Notes under the pieces: generated by a model | What the model was told of the DNA's origin: nothing | Database searches by the model: none | The model's input: only the letters and a program-made list of their open reading frames with translations | In this document: one piece after another, positions 19,076 through 31,177 of the stretch | How the letters are laid out: each line of letters opens with the position of its first letter | Numbering within the stretch: position 1 is the stretch's first letter | Assembly (NCBI GenBank): GCA_943735955.1 | Contig: OX030958.1 | Location: 6,257,126 to 6,321,125, forward strand | Length of the DNA: 64,000 bases | DNA from: Piscicola geometra | Lineage: Eukaryota; Annelida; Clitellata; Hirudinida; Piscicolidae | Direction: 5' to 3' | Made by a program: the position numbers and the translations under genes

Positions 19076-20533
19076 TCAAATGTGTCGGCCTCGGCCTGTC
19101 TTGTGCGCGTAGAAGCGGTTGAAGTGGCTGGTGATGATGGGAACGGGGATGGCTAGGGTGAGGACACCAGTAATGGCACACATCATACCCACTATCTTGC
19201 CCAGGTTTCCCACTGGAACTCTGTCTCCGTAGCCGACTGTCGTCATGGTGATGATGGCCCACCAAAAAGCATCAGGAATGCTGTGTATCTGCGAGTTGGG
19301 CGTGCCTAGTTCAGCGTAGTAAATGGCGGAGGAAAAGACCAGGAGACAGACGAAAAGAGCCATCAGAAAAAGTCCCAGGCCCTCGAGGGAAGCCTTGAAG
19401 GTTAGCACGAGCACTTGCAGACCCACCGAGTGCTTGGTCAGTTTGAAGATGCGCACCAGACGGATCACTCGCAGGAAAGCCAACGAGGCGCTCGACTTGG
19501 CGCCCTCGCAACTCATGGTGGAGAGGACGTTGAAGAGGGTGACGTAGTAGGGCACGATGGCCATCACGTCGATGAGGTTCTTGAAGTCCTTCCAGAAGTC
19601 CACCTTGCCAGGACTGACCAGGAAGCGCACGATCACCTCGAAGGTGAACCACACCGTGCAGAAAGTCTCGATGATGAAGAAGGGGTCAAGGAAGTTCGGA
19701 GCCTCGTCTTTTTCGCAATGGGAGGTGGCGAAGACTGGCAAGGTTTCCACGCAGAAAAGAACGATCGAAATGAGCGTCACTGCAACCGAAAAGATTGCGA
19801 TGACGAATGCAAACTTTGATGTCTCGGGGTACTCGAACCACATCCACACCTTGCGCATGGTAGGGTTGCTGGGCAGGGTGGCCTCTCCCAGAGAGTAGCC
19901 CTCCCCCTTCTTGTACTCATCGACAGTCTCCTGCTCGAGCTGGTAAAAGAGGATCTCGGAAAGGAAAATCTCGTCAGGCACGTGCATCGGCCTCTTCAGC
20001 TTGCCTCCGTACTGGTAGTAGCAGAAGATCGCCTCGAAGCTAGGCCGATGCCGGTCGAAAAATAATTCATTTTTACTTTGATCGAAAAATTGTTTTCGCT
20101 TTTCGCGGTTGCCTAGCAGCGTGTCGGGATGTCGTTCAAAAAGTTCGAGATGTGTTTCGAAGCACTGGCCACTGACGTTGATGCGTAGTCGTTCCTTGAG
20201 GGAGTGACCTTGCGAGCGTTTCTGCGGCTCGATTAAATACTCTTCCTTGAGCGAGTCAGTCTTGCAAGGGGTGTGTGAAAAGTCGGTTTGTACTTGTTTG
20301 TCATCTTGAGGAGAGTGCTGCATCAGCGTGAGCGAGAAGGAACTCTCGTGCGGGTAGACGATGTTGAAGGCGGTGAAGGTGCGAGGGAGGGCCTTGTAGT
20401 GCAAGTAGCTGCCTCCGTGAATATAGTTCACTGTGGTGCTTTTCTTCACCGACATCAAACGGCGTCTCTCATCTGCTTTCGGCCGATCGAGCATTGTGAG
20501 TTGGTGCTCAGTGAAGGCGCTAATGGACTCCAT
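19076..20533 (-). CDS. voltage-gated potassium channel, Shaker/Kv1-type, with a shortened S4
   Basis: Intronless 485-residue ORF. A polar N terminus of about 113 residues precedes a T1 tetramerisation domain (about 115-215: RLRINVSGQCFETH, NELFFDRHRPSFEAI). Six membrane segments follow: S1 239-262, S2 283-304 with E289 and E299, S3 with D322, S4 351-369, S5 about 387-408, the filter TTVGYGD at 431-437, and S6 with PVP at 463-465. T1, S4-S5 and S6 are closest to Shaker. S4 reads LRVIRLVRIFKLTKH, with R355, R358, R361, K364 and K367; canonical Kv1 has one further V-F-R triplet, so one turn and one arginine are missing. After GYGD come R438 and V439 (Shaker 448 and 449). The protein stops soon after S6, without a long tail or PDZ-binding end. 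A 5' UTR intron or alternative 3' exons cannot be excluded. Kv1 membership is clear; which paralogue is not. Confidence 0.93.
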   Translation of the reverse strand: MESISAFTEHQLTMLDRPKADERRRLMSVKKSTTVNYIHGGSYLHYKALPRTFTAFNIVYPHESSFSLTLMQHSPQDDKQVQTDFSHTPCKTDSLKEEYLIEPQKRSQGHSLKERLRINVSGQCFETHLELFERHPDTLLGNREKRKQFFDQSKNELFFDRHRPSFEAIFCYYQYGGKLKRPMHVPDEIFLSEILFYQLEQETVDEYKKGEGYSLGEATLPSNPTMRKVWMWFEYPETSKFAFVIAIFSVAVTLISIVLFCVETLPVFATSHCEKDEAPNFLDPFFIIETFCTVWFTFEVIVRFLVSPGKVDFWKDFKNLIDVMAIVPYYVTLFNVLSTMSCEGAKSSASLAFLRVIRLVRIFKLTKHSVGLQVLVLTFKASLEGLGLFLMALFVCLLVFSSAIYYAELGTPNSQIHSIPDAFWWAIITMTTVGYGDRVPVGNLGKIVGMMCAITGVLTLAIPVPIITSHFNRFYAHKTGRGRHI

Positions 20534-22482
20534 ATGGGCAAGTTGTAAGCATGTTCTGAGTCGCTTTCACGATTTCAAGTTTTTCTATTAATTCAGATTT
20601 TCCTAAAACGATTTCAAGTCAATGTTATAGATTTTCAAGTTTCAAACATTTATAAACAGCATATTTGATTGCCAATATCCGAAGCGAGAGTGCTTTTCGA
20701 GGAGTCAATAAATCAAATCTTATAGTTTTTTACGCGAGGCTGATCGCTCGGGCAGATATTTGAATTCTTGCGCAAGCCTTCAAAACACTGAGCGCGTGTG
20801 AGTTATACGAGCTAGATAAGCATGCAAAGAGCCTACGAGAACCTAGAATGCCATTCCACCAGACGCACGCACACAGACAAACAGACAAGCAGACAAACAG
20901 ACAAGCAGACAAACATACAAGGTCTCAGATACGTGATGCAACGAAGGGTTTTCAAAACACCCACTTGAGCATTTTCCTAACGCAACATTGCGAAGAAATA
21001 TTCATTTTTTGGAATAATTTTCGAATGTTTTTCTTTTACGAGAAAACGTGTTTGATGTTTCAGACACGTTCAAGAACTCATCTTTTCTTTTTTGAAAAAG
21101 TTTTTCACAAAAAAACGAAATCTTGATTATGAAGATTAATGTTGATTTACTCATAATCTAGAGTGGAAATCTTTATTTATTTAACCCCATCAGCTCATTC
21201 TTCATAGACACGTGGAAGATTTTTTACAACTCTTTTAATAGGATGTTTATTTAGAAGCGAATAAATGCGCGAAAAGAAAACATAAGATTAATAAAAGGGT
21301 CTTAACAGTTTTTAAAAAACGCAGCATAATCAAATCGCGAGTAAGGAATCGTAAAAAAGGAATGCATATGACTAAGACTGCACGCCACTTCTGCATGGGA
21401 GGCAGGAAGCCAATGGCATTACGAGCAAAAATGAAACGTGCAATGATTGTAGTTTCATTCCCTCTTCCATTACTACACACCACCATCATCATTTTTTTTT
21501 TAAAGAAATATAAATAAAAAGACAGAAAGTTTCAATAATGATGGACTACCTAGACACCCGGTCAGTGGTGACCTTGGGCTGGGGCTGCAAGTGTTGGTAT
21601 TAATTCAACTAACGAGTCGAGTCATAAATTTGCTTATCTCTGCTGGGTGGTTTGTAAAAGTCCTCTATTTTTTGTTGTTGATTTACATGCAGGGTACCTT
21701 GACTCCAAAATCAATTTCGGTGAAGTTTTTGCATGCAGGGCAAGCGCTTGAAGGTCTACCCATTGGGAGAAAAAAACTGTTCCTCCATAAAATAAAAGTT
21801 AACAACTTTTTTGGATATTTAAGATTTATGAAAATATCATGAAGTGAGAGGTGCCAAAAAAATTGGCTTGATGAATCTATTCATGAGGTATGTGGCAATG
21901 GTTGCATGAAGATCGATACAAACTTCTTTATGGGTCCCTTAACGACTGCTGAGGCATTATTGATGGCGTTTTACACTTCAGCATTGATCTACTGCGTGCC
22001 AAGGTGCTGCGGCATGCAGTGAGGAATGCCACTCGTCCATCCCTGCTGTCTCTGACATCTTCTTTTTCTTTTTTTCTTCATTTTTCAAATTTCTTTTTCC
22101 TCTTCCTTTTCCATCAGCATCATCTCTTTTCAATCAAACTCTGATCATCTTTCCCTCTTTCGAAGCCATTGTTTGCTTTCTCCATTTTCCATTTTATGGC
22201 ACAATGCCAGTGATGCTTTTCCCAAATTATATTATGGCTTTCCCCTTTGAAGTGATTATTACCATCATAAAAAGTATATAAATATGCATTTACATATTTT
22301 TAGCCAAAACAGCACACTATCTTGGGAAGGTTTTCATAAGTATTGTTTTCTACGGTATTGGTTTACTGATCAACTTCACAACAAGAGAAACTACAGTAGC
22401 TTGGCACAAATGCTGAACACTTACAGGAAATAATTTCAGATAGTGCAAAAAAACTGGAAACAAGAACCAACCATCAGCACCA

Positions 22483-22890
22483 TGGGTTTGGACCTCCCCC
22501 CCCACTTTTTGGTAGTGAGGGAGTCCGCCTTAATGTGGCCCCCCACTTTTTTCTATACAATTTTTTAAAACTTTTGTTTTGATGAGAGCATAATCGTCAA
22601 CCATAGCATAAATCAGAATGTTTACTTAGTAATGCATCGTGAGAATGTCTAGTTATAGTTTTAGCTGTCTTATAAATCAATCAATCAAATTAATTTCTAT
22701 AGCGCTCATTAATTAAATTCAAGAGCGCAAAACAAAACTATTCATGGCTTACTTAAATAGTCGTATCAAAACAGAATTGTAAAAAATGTTTATTCAAGTG
22801 GGGCAAGGGGGGGAGGTTTGAATCCCAGAACCCACCCCTATCAGGATCGTCCATGCTGGGTAGGACCCTCCAAGGTTTGCAGTAGATCGC
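22483..22890. mobile_element. MITE-like element, copy 2 (interrupted)
   Basis: Collinear with the element at 10812-11105: shared C-run left end, the ATAATCGTCAACCATAGCAT block, CAAAACTATTCATGGCTTAC, and the right end CAGGATCGTCCATGCTGGGT. The left end is degenerate. It is longer than copy 1 partly because of a roughly 58-bp insertion at 22672-22729. Confidence 0.72.
22672..22729 (-). repeat. SINE-tail insertion inside MITE copy 2
   Basis: A segment absent from MITE copy 1. On the minus strand it reads GAGCGCTATAGAAATTAATT followed by a (TTGA)-like tail, resembling the GCGCTATA end of SINE-C. It looks like a 5'-truncated SINE insertion, so it is younger than the MITE copy. No clear target duplication was seen. 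Confidence 0.5.
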
Positions 22891-25751
22891 CGCACCTGAC
22901 CAGTACTGAAGATACCAAGAAGCAGTCAGTGCGGGGAACGTCAATATAAGTGATGCAAGAACTGTTTTCGGTTTGCAGAAAAAGAAAATTTGCAGTCTAG
23001 ATTTATTTCGAGTAATAAACAGTGATGTACTGATTTACATTAATCATTAATATAATGTAATTGTAGCTATTAACAACGTACATTATTTTATTAGTTACGA
23101 CTTGCCTCGCCATTAACTGTTACTGACGAGGCAAGTCATTAAGTTATAACACGCAACTTGATACGTTGATTAAGAAGTAAAATATTATCAAAACTTTTTG
23201 AAATAACTTTTTTTTTCGGTTTTGAATAATTATACATCAGATTAAAAGGCAGGAATATGCGGTTATAAAATATGTATATCCCTAATGTACATATTCATGA
23301 AACATCAACCTTACATACACTTTTAACATTTAAAATTGAAAATTAAATAGCATTATATTTCATGTCAAGTCGCATTTACAACCTCTCCCGAACTGCCCTA
23401 CCCTTCAACATTCACAACACGAACCATTTAATATGGCTTAAGTAACTTCATTTTCCGCCGTACATTAGTTCAAGAAGTGGAACTATATGACTTTTCATTA
23501 AAAGACTCAAAAGAGACGGTATTCAGGAGACATGGAGTGAGGGATGGATGAATGCTCATTTGCAAGCACTTTGACGCATCGTTTTGCAATGAGCATCAAA
23601 TAACGAAGCGCCATTAAACAAATCTGCTTTGATGGATCACGGCACTCTGCAGAGTCTCATCTCAAGAGCTCCATCGGAATGAACTTCAAATTGGCCATTA
23701 ATGCGGTACTTCGAAAGGACTAGATGCATTAAGTACTGTTTTGGCTCAACTCCTGTCATTCTTGATGAGAGTTCCGTCAATGCGTGAGACACACCACCTG
23801 CTAACTGGAGTATTTCAGTTTTTGGAAAGTAATCAACTTAAAATTTAATTTCTTTTGTCGCCAACCATTCTTTTTTAATAGCTTTCTTTTCAAGATTTTA
23901 TTTTAAATTGCAACTTTTATTCAACTAAAAAGACTTTATTCTCGAAGCGGAAGAATCCACGCCTTCATCCTTCCTTCCTGCAGTCAGGGGCGTACAAAAA
24001 CGTCTTTCAGTTAGGCACACCTCATTTTTCACTTTCCAATAAAACTGATAAAAGCTTTTTAAATTCTCTCAGGACATTTTTTTAGAGTCGTTTTATGACC
24101 TTTTTAAACGTATTTTTTCACACCCATAGCACACTCGGATGCAGGGTTTCTCCACACAAACACCCTTCCAGTGAGTGAATCCTGAATCAGTTGTTGAGGA
24201 TCCCAAAAGACAATGAGGCTAATAAACATTTGAAATTGAAATGTTCGTCCATCATCGTTATTGGCAAAAGAAATCGAGAAGAACACAAAACACGGAGAGT
24301 GACAGAGCTTTTGAAGCTCTTGGGATTTTTTGAAAATGCTGAATAGTGAAAGTCAAAAAAGATTTTTCAAGATATTAATTTTTTTAAAGTTTTTAGATCT
24401 TCTTTCACTCTTCCACTCATTTTGATTCTTGTGGACTTTAATGCGTTGTGTTTTAACTTTTTTTGAGAGAATTTCGATCGTGGAGTTGAGCAAGTGAAAA
24501 GCCTCGTCTGCCTGAAGAGTTGTTGAAGTTTAACTGTCTGCGCGAACTAACCTTGCATGTTAGCTCACTGGTTTGCACAAGTTTCAGTAGCACACTGGCT
24601 CCAACTTTTCAAAGCAAAATGGACATAGTTACATGGGCAGATCTCAAGATAATTGATGAATTAACAGAAACTATTGGTGGTCGCATCTTAGCGAGCACGG
24701 TGTACAATCATTTAGAAAATTAAACCCAAAATAAATCTGGAAGCTGCACAAGCGGCAGCGGAGAAAACGAACATAAAGTTTAATAGTCCAATTAAACTTT
24801 TATCTTTTAATCAGACGAAATTTTCAAGGAACGACGGACAGCTGTCGGGATATTGTGAGCGAGAAGACGTTCGCATGAGAATCTGCATGAGGTTTGAGCT
24901 TTTACGAATAAGTGAGGCTTGAGTGCTGCGATGAATTGCAACGCCGTCAAATAACTGGGAATGGGGCAATCAATATGCACTTAAATCGACGCTTGATCAA
25001 CTCTAAATAGAAGTGGTGTTTATTTGAGACGAGGAAAGAGGGATGTCCAATGAAAGGTGGCGAGGAATAAGACAATTTTTTTAATCTGCCTTGCAGAAGC
25101 TTGATAGAATTATAAAAAAAGATTATTCAAAATGAGAAGAAGTCGTAAAATACAAGCTTGAATGCACGAAGCAATAGGTTTTCAAAAGGGCACGAGTATA
25201 ATGACGTGAGTAGGTGATAGGTTATCAAGCGATTTGTCTCGATGGCTTTTTTGAAAGGAAGGAAGCATTAGAATGCTTTAAGAGAATTAAACTGCGGAAA
25301 GCTCTCTGAGATCTCAACATGGCTTAAAAAGCAGTCTGCGATCCCGTATGCAATCTCGTTAATGGCTCAGTGGAAGCTAGAGCGCATGTCTTAACTTCAG
25401 GGTTGCCGTTTAGCGTGATGGAAAGATATGCTAACACATAAAAACAGTCTTTTCTTCCAGTGTACTAACTCTAGAGAAACATTTGAGTTAACACAAATGC
25501 AACATAGTAACGGAACTTAAAAAGCGTAAATCATCCTAAAACATGAGTACAGCCACCATCACAATTTGTGAATTTGGACCATAAACGACATAATTTACGC
25601 TCAAAACGAGTGACAATGCAGTCTTTTCCTTTTGGTGACAAACAGCGCCAGTCAGAAAACAATTTGAATATAGACGAGGGCATTGATCACAGCCCAGATG
25701 AATAATTGAAAACGCCTTTCTGTACAGTGTTGCTTGTCATTACAGGCTTAG

Positions 25752-25994
25752 ATGACATATACAGTAATATATGGCGTTGTCTTGTCTGCAACTGTTATTG
25801 CCTTGTCTGTTTCTGTTGTGGTCTACTGCAGGTTTTTAAAAGAAAGGTGTAAAAGAGAAATAGCGGACACTTTGATAGAGTCCAACACACTTTCATTGAC
25901 AGGTACTTTTGTGTTATTTGAAAGAATGAAAAATAATTCAAAAACCACTACAACTTCAACTGACGTTACAATAACGATAAGTTCTCAACACTGA
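25752..25994 (+). CDS. unrecognised small single-pass membrane ORF (doubtful)
   Basis: An 80-residue ORF with a strong hydrophobic segment at about residues 4-26 (VIYGVVLSATVIALSVSVVV) followed by a basic stretch (RFLKERCKRE), then a Thr/Ser-rich C terminus. The hydrophobic-then-basic order fits a signal anchor. An acceptor-like TTGTCATTACAG lies just before the ATG and a donor-like CAG/GTACTT lies inside the ORF at about 25902, so it could instead be the first coding exon of a gene. No homologue recognised; it may be chance. Confidence 0.22.
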   Translation: MTYTVIYGVVLSATVIALSVSVVVYCRFLKERCKREIADTLIESNTLSLTGTFVLFERMKNNSKTTTTSTDVTITISSQH

Positions 25995-27984
25995 ACGCTT
26001 CAAGGAAACGCCTCTCTGCAACTGCACAACAAACTGACAAACGACCTTCGGCAATGGCCTGATGCATGGTCAGTCGATCCATCAGTCAAGCGTTGCAGAC
26101 ATCAATGCTGAAGGGAATGAAAGAAAACGAATAAAAGAAAGGCAGCAGCTTAGAAGGTGGGAGAAACAAAGCTACTAAGCAATGCACTCAATCCATGCAC
26201 GCATTTGTGTATCTCTTCATTCATCCCTTTGTATTTCCATCCATCTATCCTCTTATACTGTTCACATGAATCTGCCACACACAGAACATTTCTACTTGTA
26301 TTGATTTGTTATTCATAACGCCATAGACTTAGCTCGATGGCATTTAAGGATGAGAGATTTCCTTGACAATTTTCCCTGCTTTGATGATTTAAAGTGATGG
26401 CGAGGAAGCCGATGAAGATAGTGATAACAATGCGTGAATGAGTTAAAACAAGTACGGATGAAGCACTTTTAAAGTGGTACAAACACTAGATAATCTTCGC
26501 CTCAAGATGTCTTTCCCTCCATTAGAACTTTAAGCTATTTGTTTAACGAACTTATGATGCATCGAGTGTTCAGTTTCCCACTAATAAATCCATTCTGAAT
26601 GAGTGATACAATTTGGTTTTTTATTAAATATTTTTTGGAAATCACAAAAAAGTAAATGTTTGTCTATGCAAATGTGGCGAAGGGGCTTCATGAAATCGAT
26701 TTGTGAGAGGAGCTTATACGTGAGTGGTGGATGATGGATGGGGTCGAAGAAGAAAAAAGAAGAGGTGTAATGAAGTGGTCTTTCCTGTGTGTGCTCATGT
26801 GTGTGATCATGTGTGCTCATGTGTACGATCATGTGTGTGTTTATGTTTGTGATCATGTGTGTGTTCATGTGTTTATACCCTCGTATGAATAAGCATAGTT
26901 TATAAGCAAATTCAACACTGGTCTGATAAGTCTTTCTTCTGAATAGAACTCATGCCTATTTGGTGGCACCGGAGACGAGCGGATCTCGAGCCGAAGTGCT
27001 CCGTTGAATGCTGCCAAGAAAATACGGAACGAGAGTGCTCAGCAGGGCCATAATTGCTGCGTTTGTTACGGCAGGATAATGGCAGTGGTGATCACAGCAC
27101 GTGACATCAATCAGACTGCAGACGTGCACTTCAAAGCGCTTCATGGAGAGGCAGACGTCCGTTCGCATGCGAGTCACGCGAGGAAAATGGAAAAGAAATA
27201 TCAAAGATGAGGATCAGTAATGATATGCGAAGACATCTAAGCTTGGGAATATTTGTATAGCTTATTATTTTTGTTATAGACTGGGTTCAAAATGGACTGA
27301 AACGAGAAAGAAGCTAACATAAGTTTGATGCAAATGTCTCTGCAGAAATGTATGAAAGTACCTTTGAAGTGATTGGCTGGAGGAGTGATGGACATCTGTT
27401 TGAAGAATAATTAAACGTGTTTGCAAGTAATTCATCTTGGCCGAATCAAGATGAAGGCATGTAAATGATGGATGCGTCCGCAGAGACCAAACAGCCGACA
27501 AAGGAATGAAGGCTTCATTCAATTAATGGAAGAGAAAACCAATTTGTTCGTAGAAGACTTTTAAAGCAGAAAGACTATGTCATTTATAGATTCATTTCAA
27601 AGTAACGAGCTTTAGATTTATTTCAATTTTTAAAATTAAAGACTCAAAAGCATGATTGATTAACTTTTCGCACCAGAAAAGCGCCAGCTGATTTCCGGTG
27701 GCGTTTGCAAAGCCTGGTGTTCTCGAATAGAAATAAAACTTATTGAAATGTTTCAAATTTAAAGTTTTTAAAAAAATTAGTAAATAATTTCTTGAAGCTT
27801 TGCAACGACAGCTTCATGAAAAGCTTTTGAGGAGATATTTGCAATATTGCGCTTCCATCCACTTTACACTCTTCTTTTTCCATGCTTTTGCCTCCTCGTA
27901 AAGCAATTTAATGACATTCCTATTTTATTTTTGCAATACCATGAAGGCAATTCGACTGGAGAATTTTGAATTATTCGGGGAATG

Positions 27985-27988
<4 letters not shown>

Positions 27989-28061
<73 letters not shown>

Positions 28062-28074
28062 CACAAACGCACAC
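27989..28074. repeat. (CA)n microsatellite
   Basis: CA dinucleotide array about 65 bp beyond the CCDC137 stop codon on the 3' side of that minus-strand gene. Confidence 0.93.
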
Positions 28075-28104
28075 ACTGTCTGAAATGAATCTCTGTCTCA
28101 TCTT

Positions 28105-28110
28105 TTTATT
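28105..28110 (-). other. candidate polyadenylation signal for CCDC137
   Basis: AATAAA on the minus strand about 29 nt after the CCDC137 stop codon, a plausible position for a short 3' UTR. Confidence 0.5.
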
Positions 28111-28138
28111 GGAGCAACCAAACAAACATAGTAGCACT

Positions 28139-29669
28139 TCAAGATACAAGATCATCGCTGTGAAAGGCCCTGTTGGCGTACTTTTTGCGTTTGTTCATGC
28201 GGTAGAACTCAATCACCTTCCGCCTCTCCTCCTCCATCTCCGCTGACAACGCCTTCGACTTGCCTGCCTCCTTCTTCTCGCCTGTGAACTTCTTCGCCAA
28301 CAGGAGACTCGAGGATTTCATCTGCGTGGTCAATGCGAGTGTGGAAGAATTAGGGACAAAATAAACCTTAAAAAACTGACATTTGACGAAATAAACGTTA
28401 CCAAAAAAAGAAAAGTGAATTTAAGAAACTTTTGTTTTACGAAGATTAAGAGTGGATTGATGGTGGAGATTGTCATTGAGAAAGGAGACAATGATGCTAG
28501 TTTCATGATACCTCAGTGCCAATATTGCACATCGCCAAAGCGTTGAGAAATGATACAGTGATGCAATCTTCATGAGCTACTATGAAGAACACTTCAATGG
28601 AAAACCTTGGAGTCTTTGTTCAGTGAGGGAGGAGCCAACACCACCTCTCCAAACTTTACTACGTCTGAGTTACAAGATTAAAGTGAAATAAAAAATTATT
28701 CTGGACTATGATGCAGTAATCAATAAAGAAAGGTGAAAGCCAACCCTTCATCTTTTTGAAATCGTCTGTCTTGGAGTTGATCTTTTCACTGCGCTTGTTC
28801 CTTAACTTATCCTTCTTCTCTTTCTTTTTCCTGTGTGATTAGGGATGACATTTTATAAACTGTCATTCCCACATCACCCTCATCATCATCATCATCATCA
28901 TCTCCATAATCATTATCTCCATAATCATCACCATCGCCATAATCATCATCATCATCCTCCTCCACAAAAGCACCTGGAGGATTTAGACGGCTTGTTATTC
29001 TCCTTTTTGCGAGAATCTTCATCCAGAACATCCTTCTTCTTGTTTATCTGGCGTTTTAAATACCATTAAAATGCATGGGAAAATAGACACCCCTAACTAT
29101 TAAAAACCACTCCAGATATTTGTTCAAGCTGAACAGTTTAGGTTAAAGTTATAGTTGCATAGGATCATCATCATCATGCCACACCACCCGCTACCTGGAA
29201 CTCCTCTTCAAATTGAACCTTCTGCACATAATTATGAGTGTCTCGGTCAACCCTTCTCAAGAACTTCTCATCACTTTCTCCCTTTTTCTTCTTCCATTTA
29301 GGCTGATCGGGTTCTATATATTCCAAACTGAACTTATTTCCTGAAAAAGTTAAAATTTATATTTTCGCTGATTATTTACAATTGTGCATTTGAAAAAAGT
29401 CTCACTTTTTCTTTTTTTAGGCATAGGGTTTTTTGAGGCATTCTTTATTTGGGCAAATTCTTCCATTCTTTTTGTCAGAGTCTGTTCTAAACTCGATGGT
29501 TTTAGGTTTAAATGTTCTTCATTTCTGAAATCATTTATAATTTCAATTAAAAAAAGCAAAAACTAAAATTAGAATGTGTTGATTAAGTTTGCAATGCATC
29601 TTACTTTTGATTGTGAAGATAATTCGCATTTTTACTTTTTTTTGTCTTTTTAAGTTTTGTTAAACTCAT
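28139..29669 (-). CDS. CCDC137: coiled-coil domain-containing protein 137 homologue, complete
   Basis: Small, highly basic coiled-coil protein; vertebrate CCDC137 is reported as nucleolar/perichromosomal, with no known enzymatic activity. Seven exons on the minus strand: 29605-29669, 29406-29524, 29195-29340, 28974-29047, 28745-28830, 28606-28664, 28139-28321; total 732 nt, 243 residues. Family landmarks in order: NASKNPMPKKRK (human NPISNKKRK), KGESDEKFLRRVDRDTHNYV (human KGESDGAYIHRMQQEAQ), a Lys-rich helix, VVKFGEVVLAPPSL (human VKFGEVVLQPPEL) and the terminal EMEEERRKVIEFYRMNKRKK helix. The 59-nt exon with the FGEV motif was needed to bring the last two junctions into phase, which supports the model. 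The start ATG gives MSLTKLKKTKKSK. Confidence 0.9.
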
Positions 29670-30130
29670 GATTATAAGTTTTAAACTTTAAATTTAAAGC
29701 AATATTTAAACATGTGCAATTTGAATTTAAAAGTTATCAAAACAACTTCACGAAAAAGCGCTAAATTTATTACCAATTTATATATATATATTCTTATACC
29801 TATATTGATCTTCTACAATATTAAAAATTATGTTTTAAAAAAGTTGAGCAATAAAAATCAAAAGTTTACTCAATTTTATTCTTCTCAAAACGATTTTGCA
29901 AAATAAACTTCCGACTCTTTATTGTATGGAAACCTTTACAAATTCACATTGAGGAGAAAATATGGAAATCTGAATGAAATCACAAACACCATGAAAAGTT
30001 AAAAACGCTTGCTTTGCGGATAGTTGATGGGACCTCCCTCGGAAACAGTGCATCTCAAGCCAGATTGACAACACGTAAATGGTAAACTTTTATTCAATTT
30101 TCCTATCACTGATCGAATGTACCTACATTA

Positions 30131-30195
30131 CATGAATATGCATATTATAATTAAATGAATATACATATTATAATTACATGAATATGCATATTATC
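30131..30195. repeat. 23-bp triplicate with palindromic octamer-like core
   Basis: Three tandem 23-bp units, each with ATGAATATRCAT (30132-30143, 30155-30166, 30178-30189). The first and third cores are ATGAATATGCAT, close to the palindromic POU-dimer element called MORE. It lies about 460-520 bp upstream of the CCDC137 start. A regulatory role is inference. Confidence 0.6.
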
Positions 30196-30627
30196 AGGTT
30201 AGTCTGGCGCTCTGACGGGAGATGCATACACCCTCCTTGATGCAAACACCTGCAGGGCGGTTGATTGGCGACTCTAAGGATACAGTGAACTAACCATTCC
30301 ACGAATCTACAGCCCAAATGGTCATGCTACTATGGGAGATATAGCTGAGGAACGGTCAGATAAAGTTTGCAATGTCACTCCGTTAAAATATACACTGCCA
30401 CTTGCCTAAACAGACCATGAATGCTGCATCTCTGCCAGCCACACACATACTTACTTACCACACTCACTTTACAGAAATCTCACGACAACCAATAAGCTTC
30501 TCCCTAAAGCGACCAACCATTGACAACCACTAGCAGCCACTACGACTCAAAACACAGCCACCTCATAGCCACCTCACAGCTCATTAAAATCCACGTGATA
30601 ACGTGATTGATGAAAGTAGCGAGTAAA

Positions 30628-30712
30628 AGAATGAATGGATGAATGGATGGATGGATGGATGGATGAATGAATGGATGAATGAATGGATGAATGGATGGAT
30701 GGATGGATGGAA
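30628..30712. repeat. (GGAT/GAAT)n tetranucleotide repeat
   Basis: Mixed ATGG/ATGA tetranucleotide array in intergenic DNA. Confidence 0.88.
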
Positions 30713-31177
30713 CGAAAGACGCCAGCAAAGTGATGATGTACGCATGCAGCCACTTAGAATGATACATTCCAACTTATAGCGGAGTATGTCACTACGCCAC
30801 TCTTTCAGATTCTTTCAACTTGCATGATAAGCAGATAAGTGATAAGATCATGGTGTTTCAAAGAAAGTTAATGGTGGTGGTGGTGGTGAGGTCATGGTGA
30901 GGTAAATTCGGATGACGGTGGTGATGATGATAATGCTGATAATGGTGATGGTGATGAAAATGATGATGATGATGATGAAGATACTGAAGCTGATGATGAT
31001 GAAAACAACTTATGAAATGTAGCCTCGAAGAAAGTAGTTCAGATCATGAAGCGACAAACGCCACTCAAACACGCCATTGAAGCCTCCAAAAGCTTCCAAA
31101 AGCACTGCCAATGCAGTCCATGAACGCTGCAGTGAGTGATCGTGTGCACGCATGCGTTAAGAACATCCACCGATATA

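Larger units (their letters stand above)
20534..28138. other. intergenic region, gene-poor
   Basis: About 7.6 kb of mostly AT-rich DNA between the potassium channel start and the 3' end of CCDC137. The potassium channel promoter must lie near its right side of 20,533. It contains a CAGACAAA repeat (20865-20918), a MITE copy with a SINE-tail insertion, one membrane-type small ORF (25752-25994) and a CA array, each noted separately. Other short open frames (22753-22944, 24520-24723, 26956-27204) are not recognisable. Confidence 0.55.

Noticed and set aside
23984..24005. CAGGGGCGTAC sequence resembling a hAT transposon end
   Set aside because: No matching inverted end or target duplication was found nearby; may be a solo remnant or chance.
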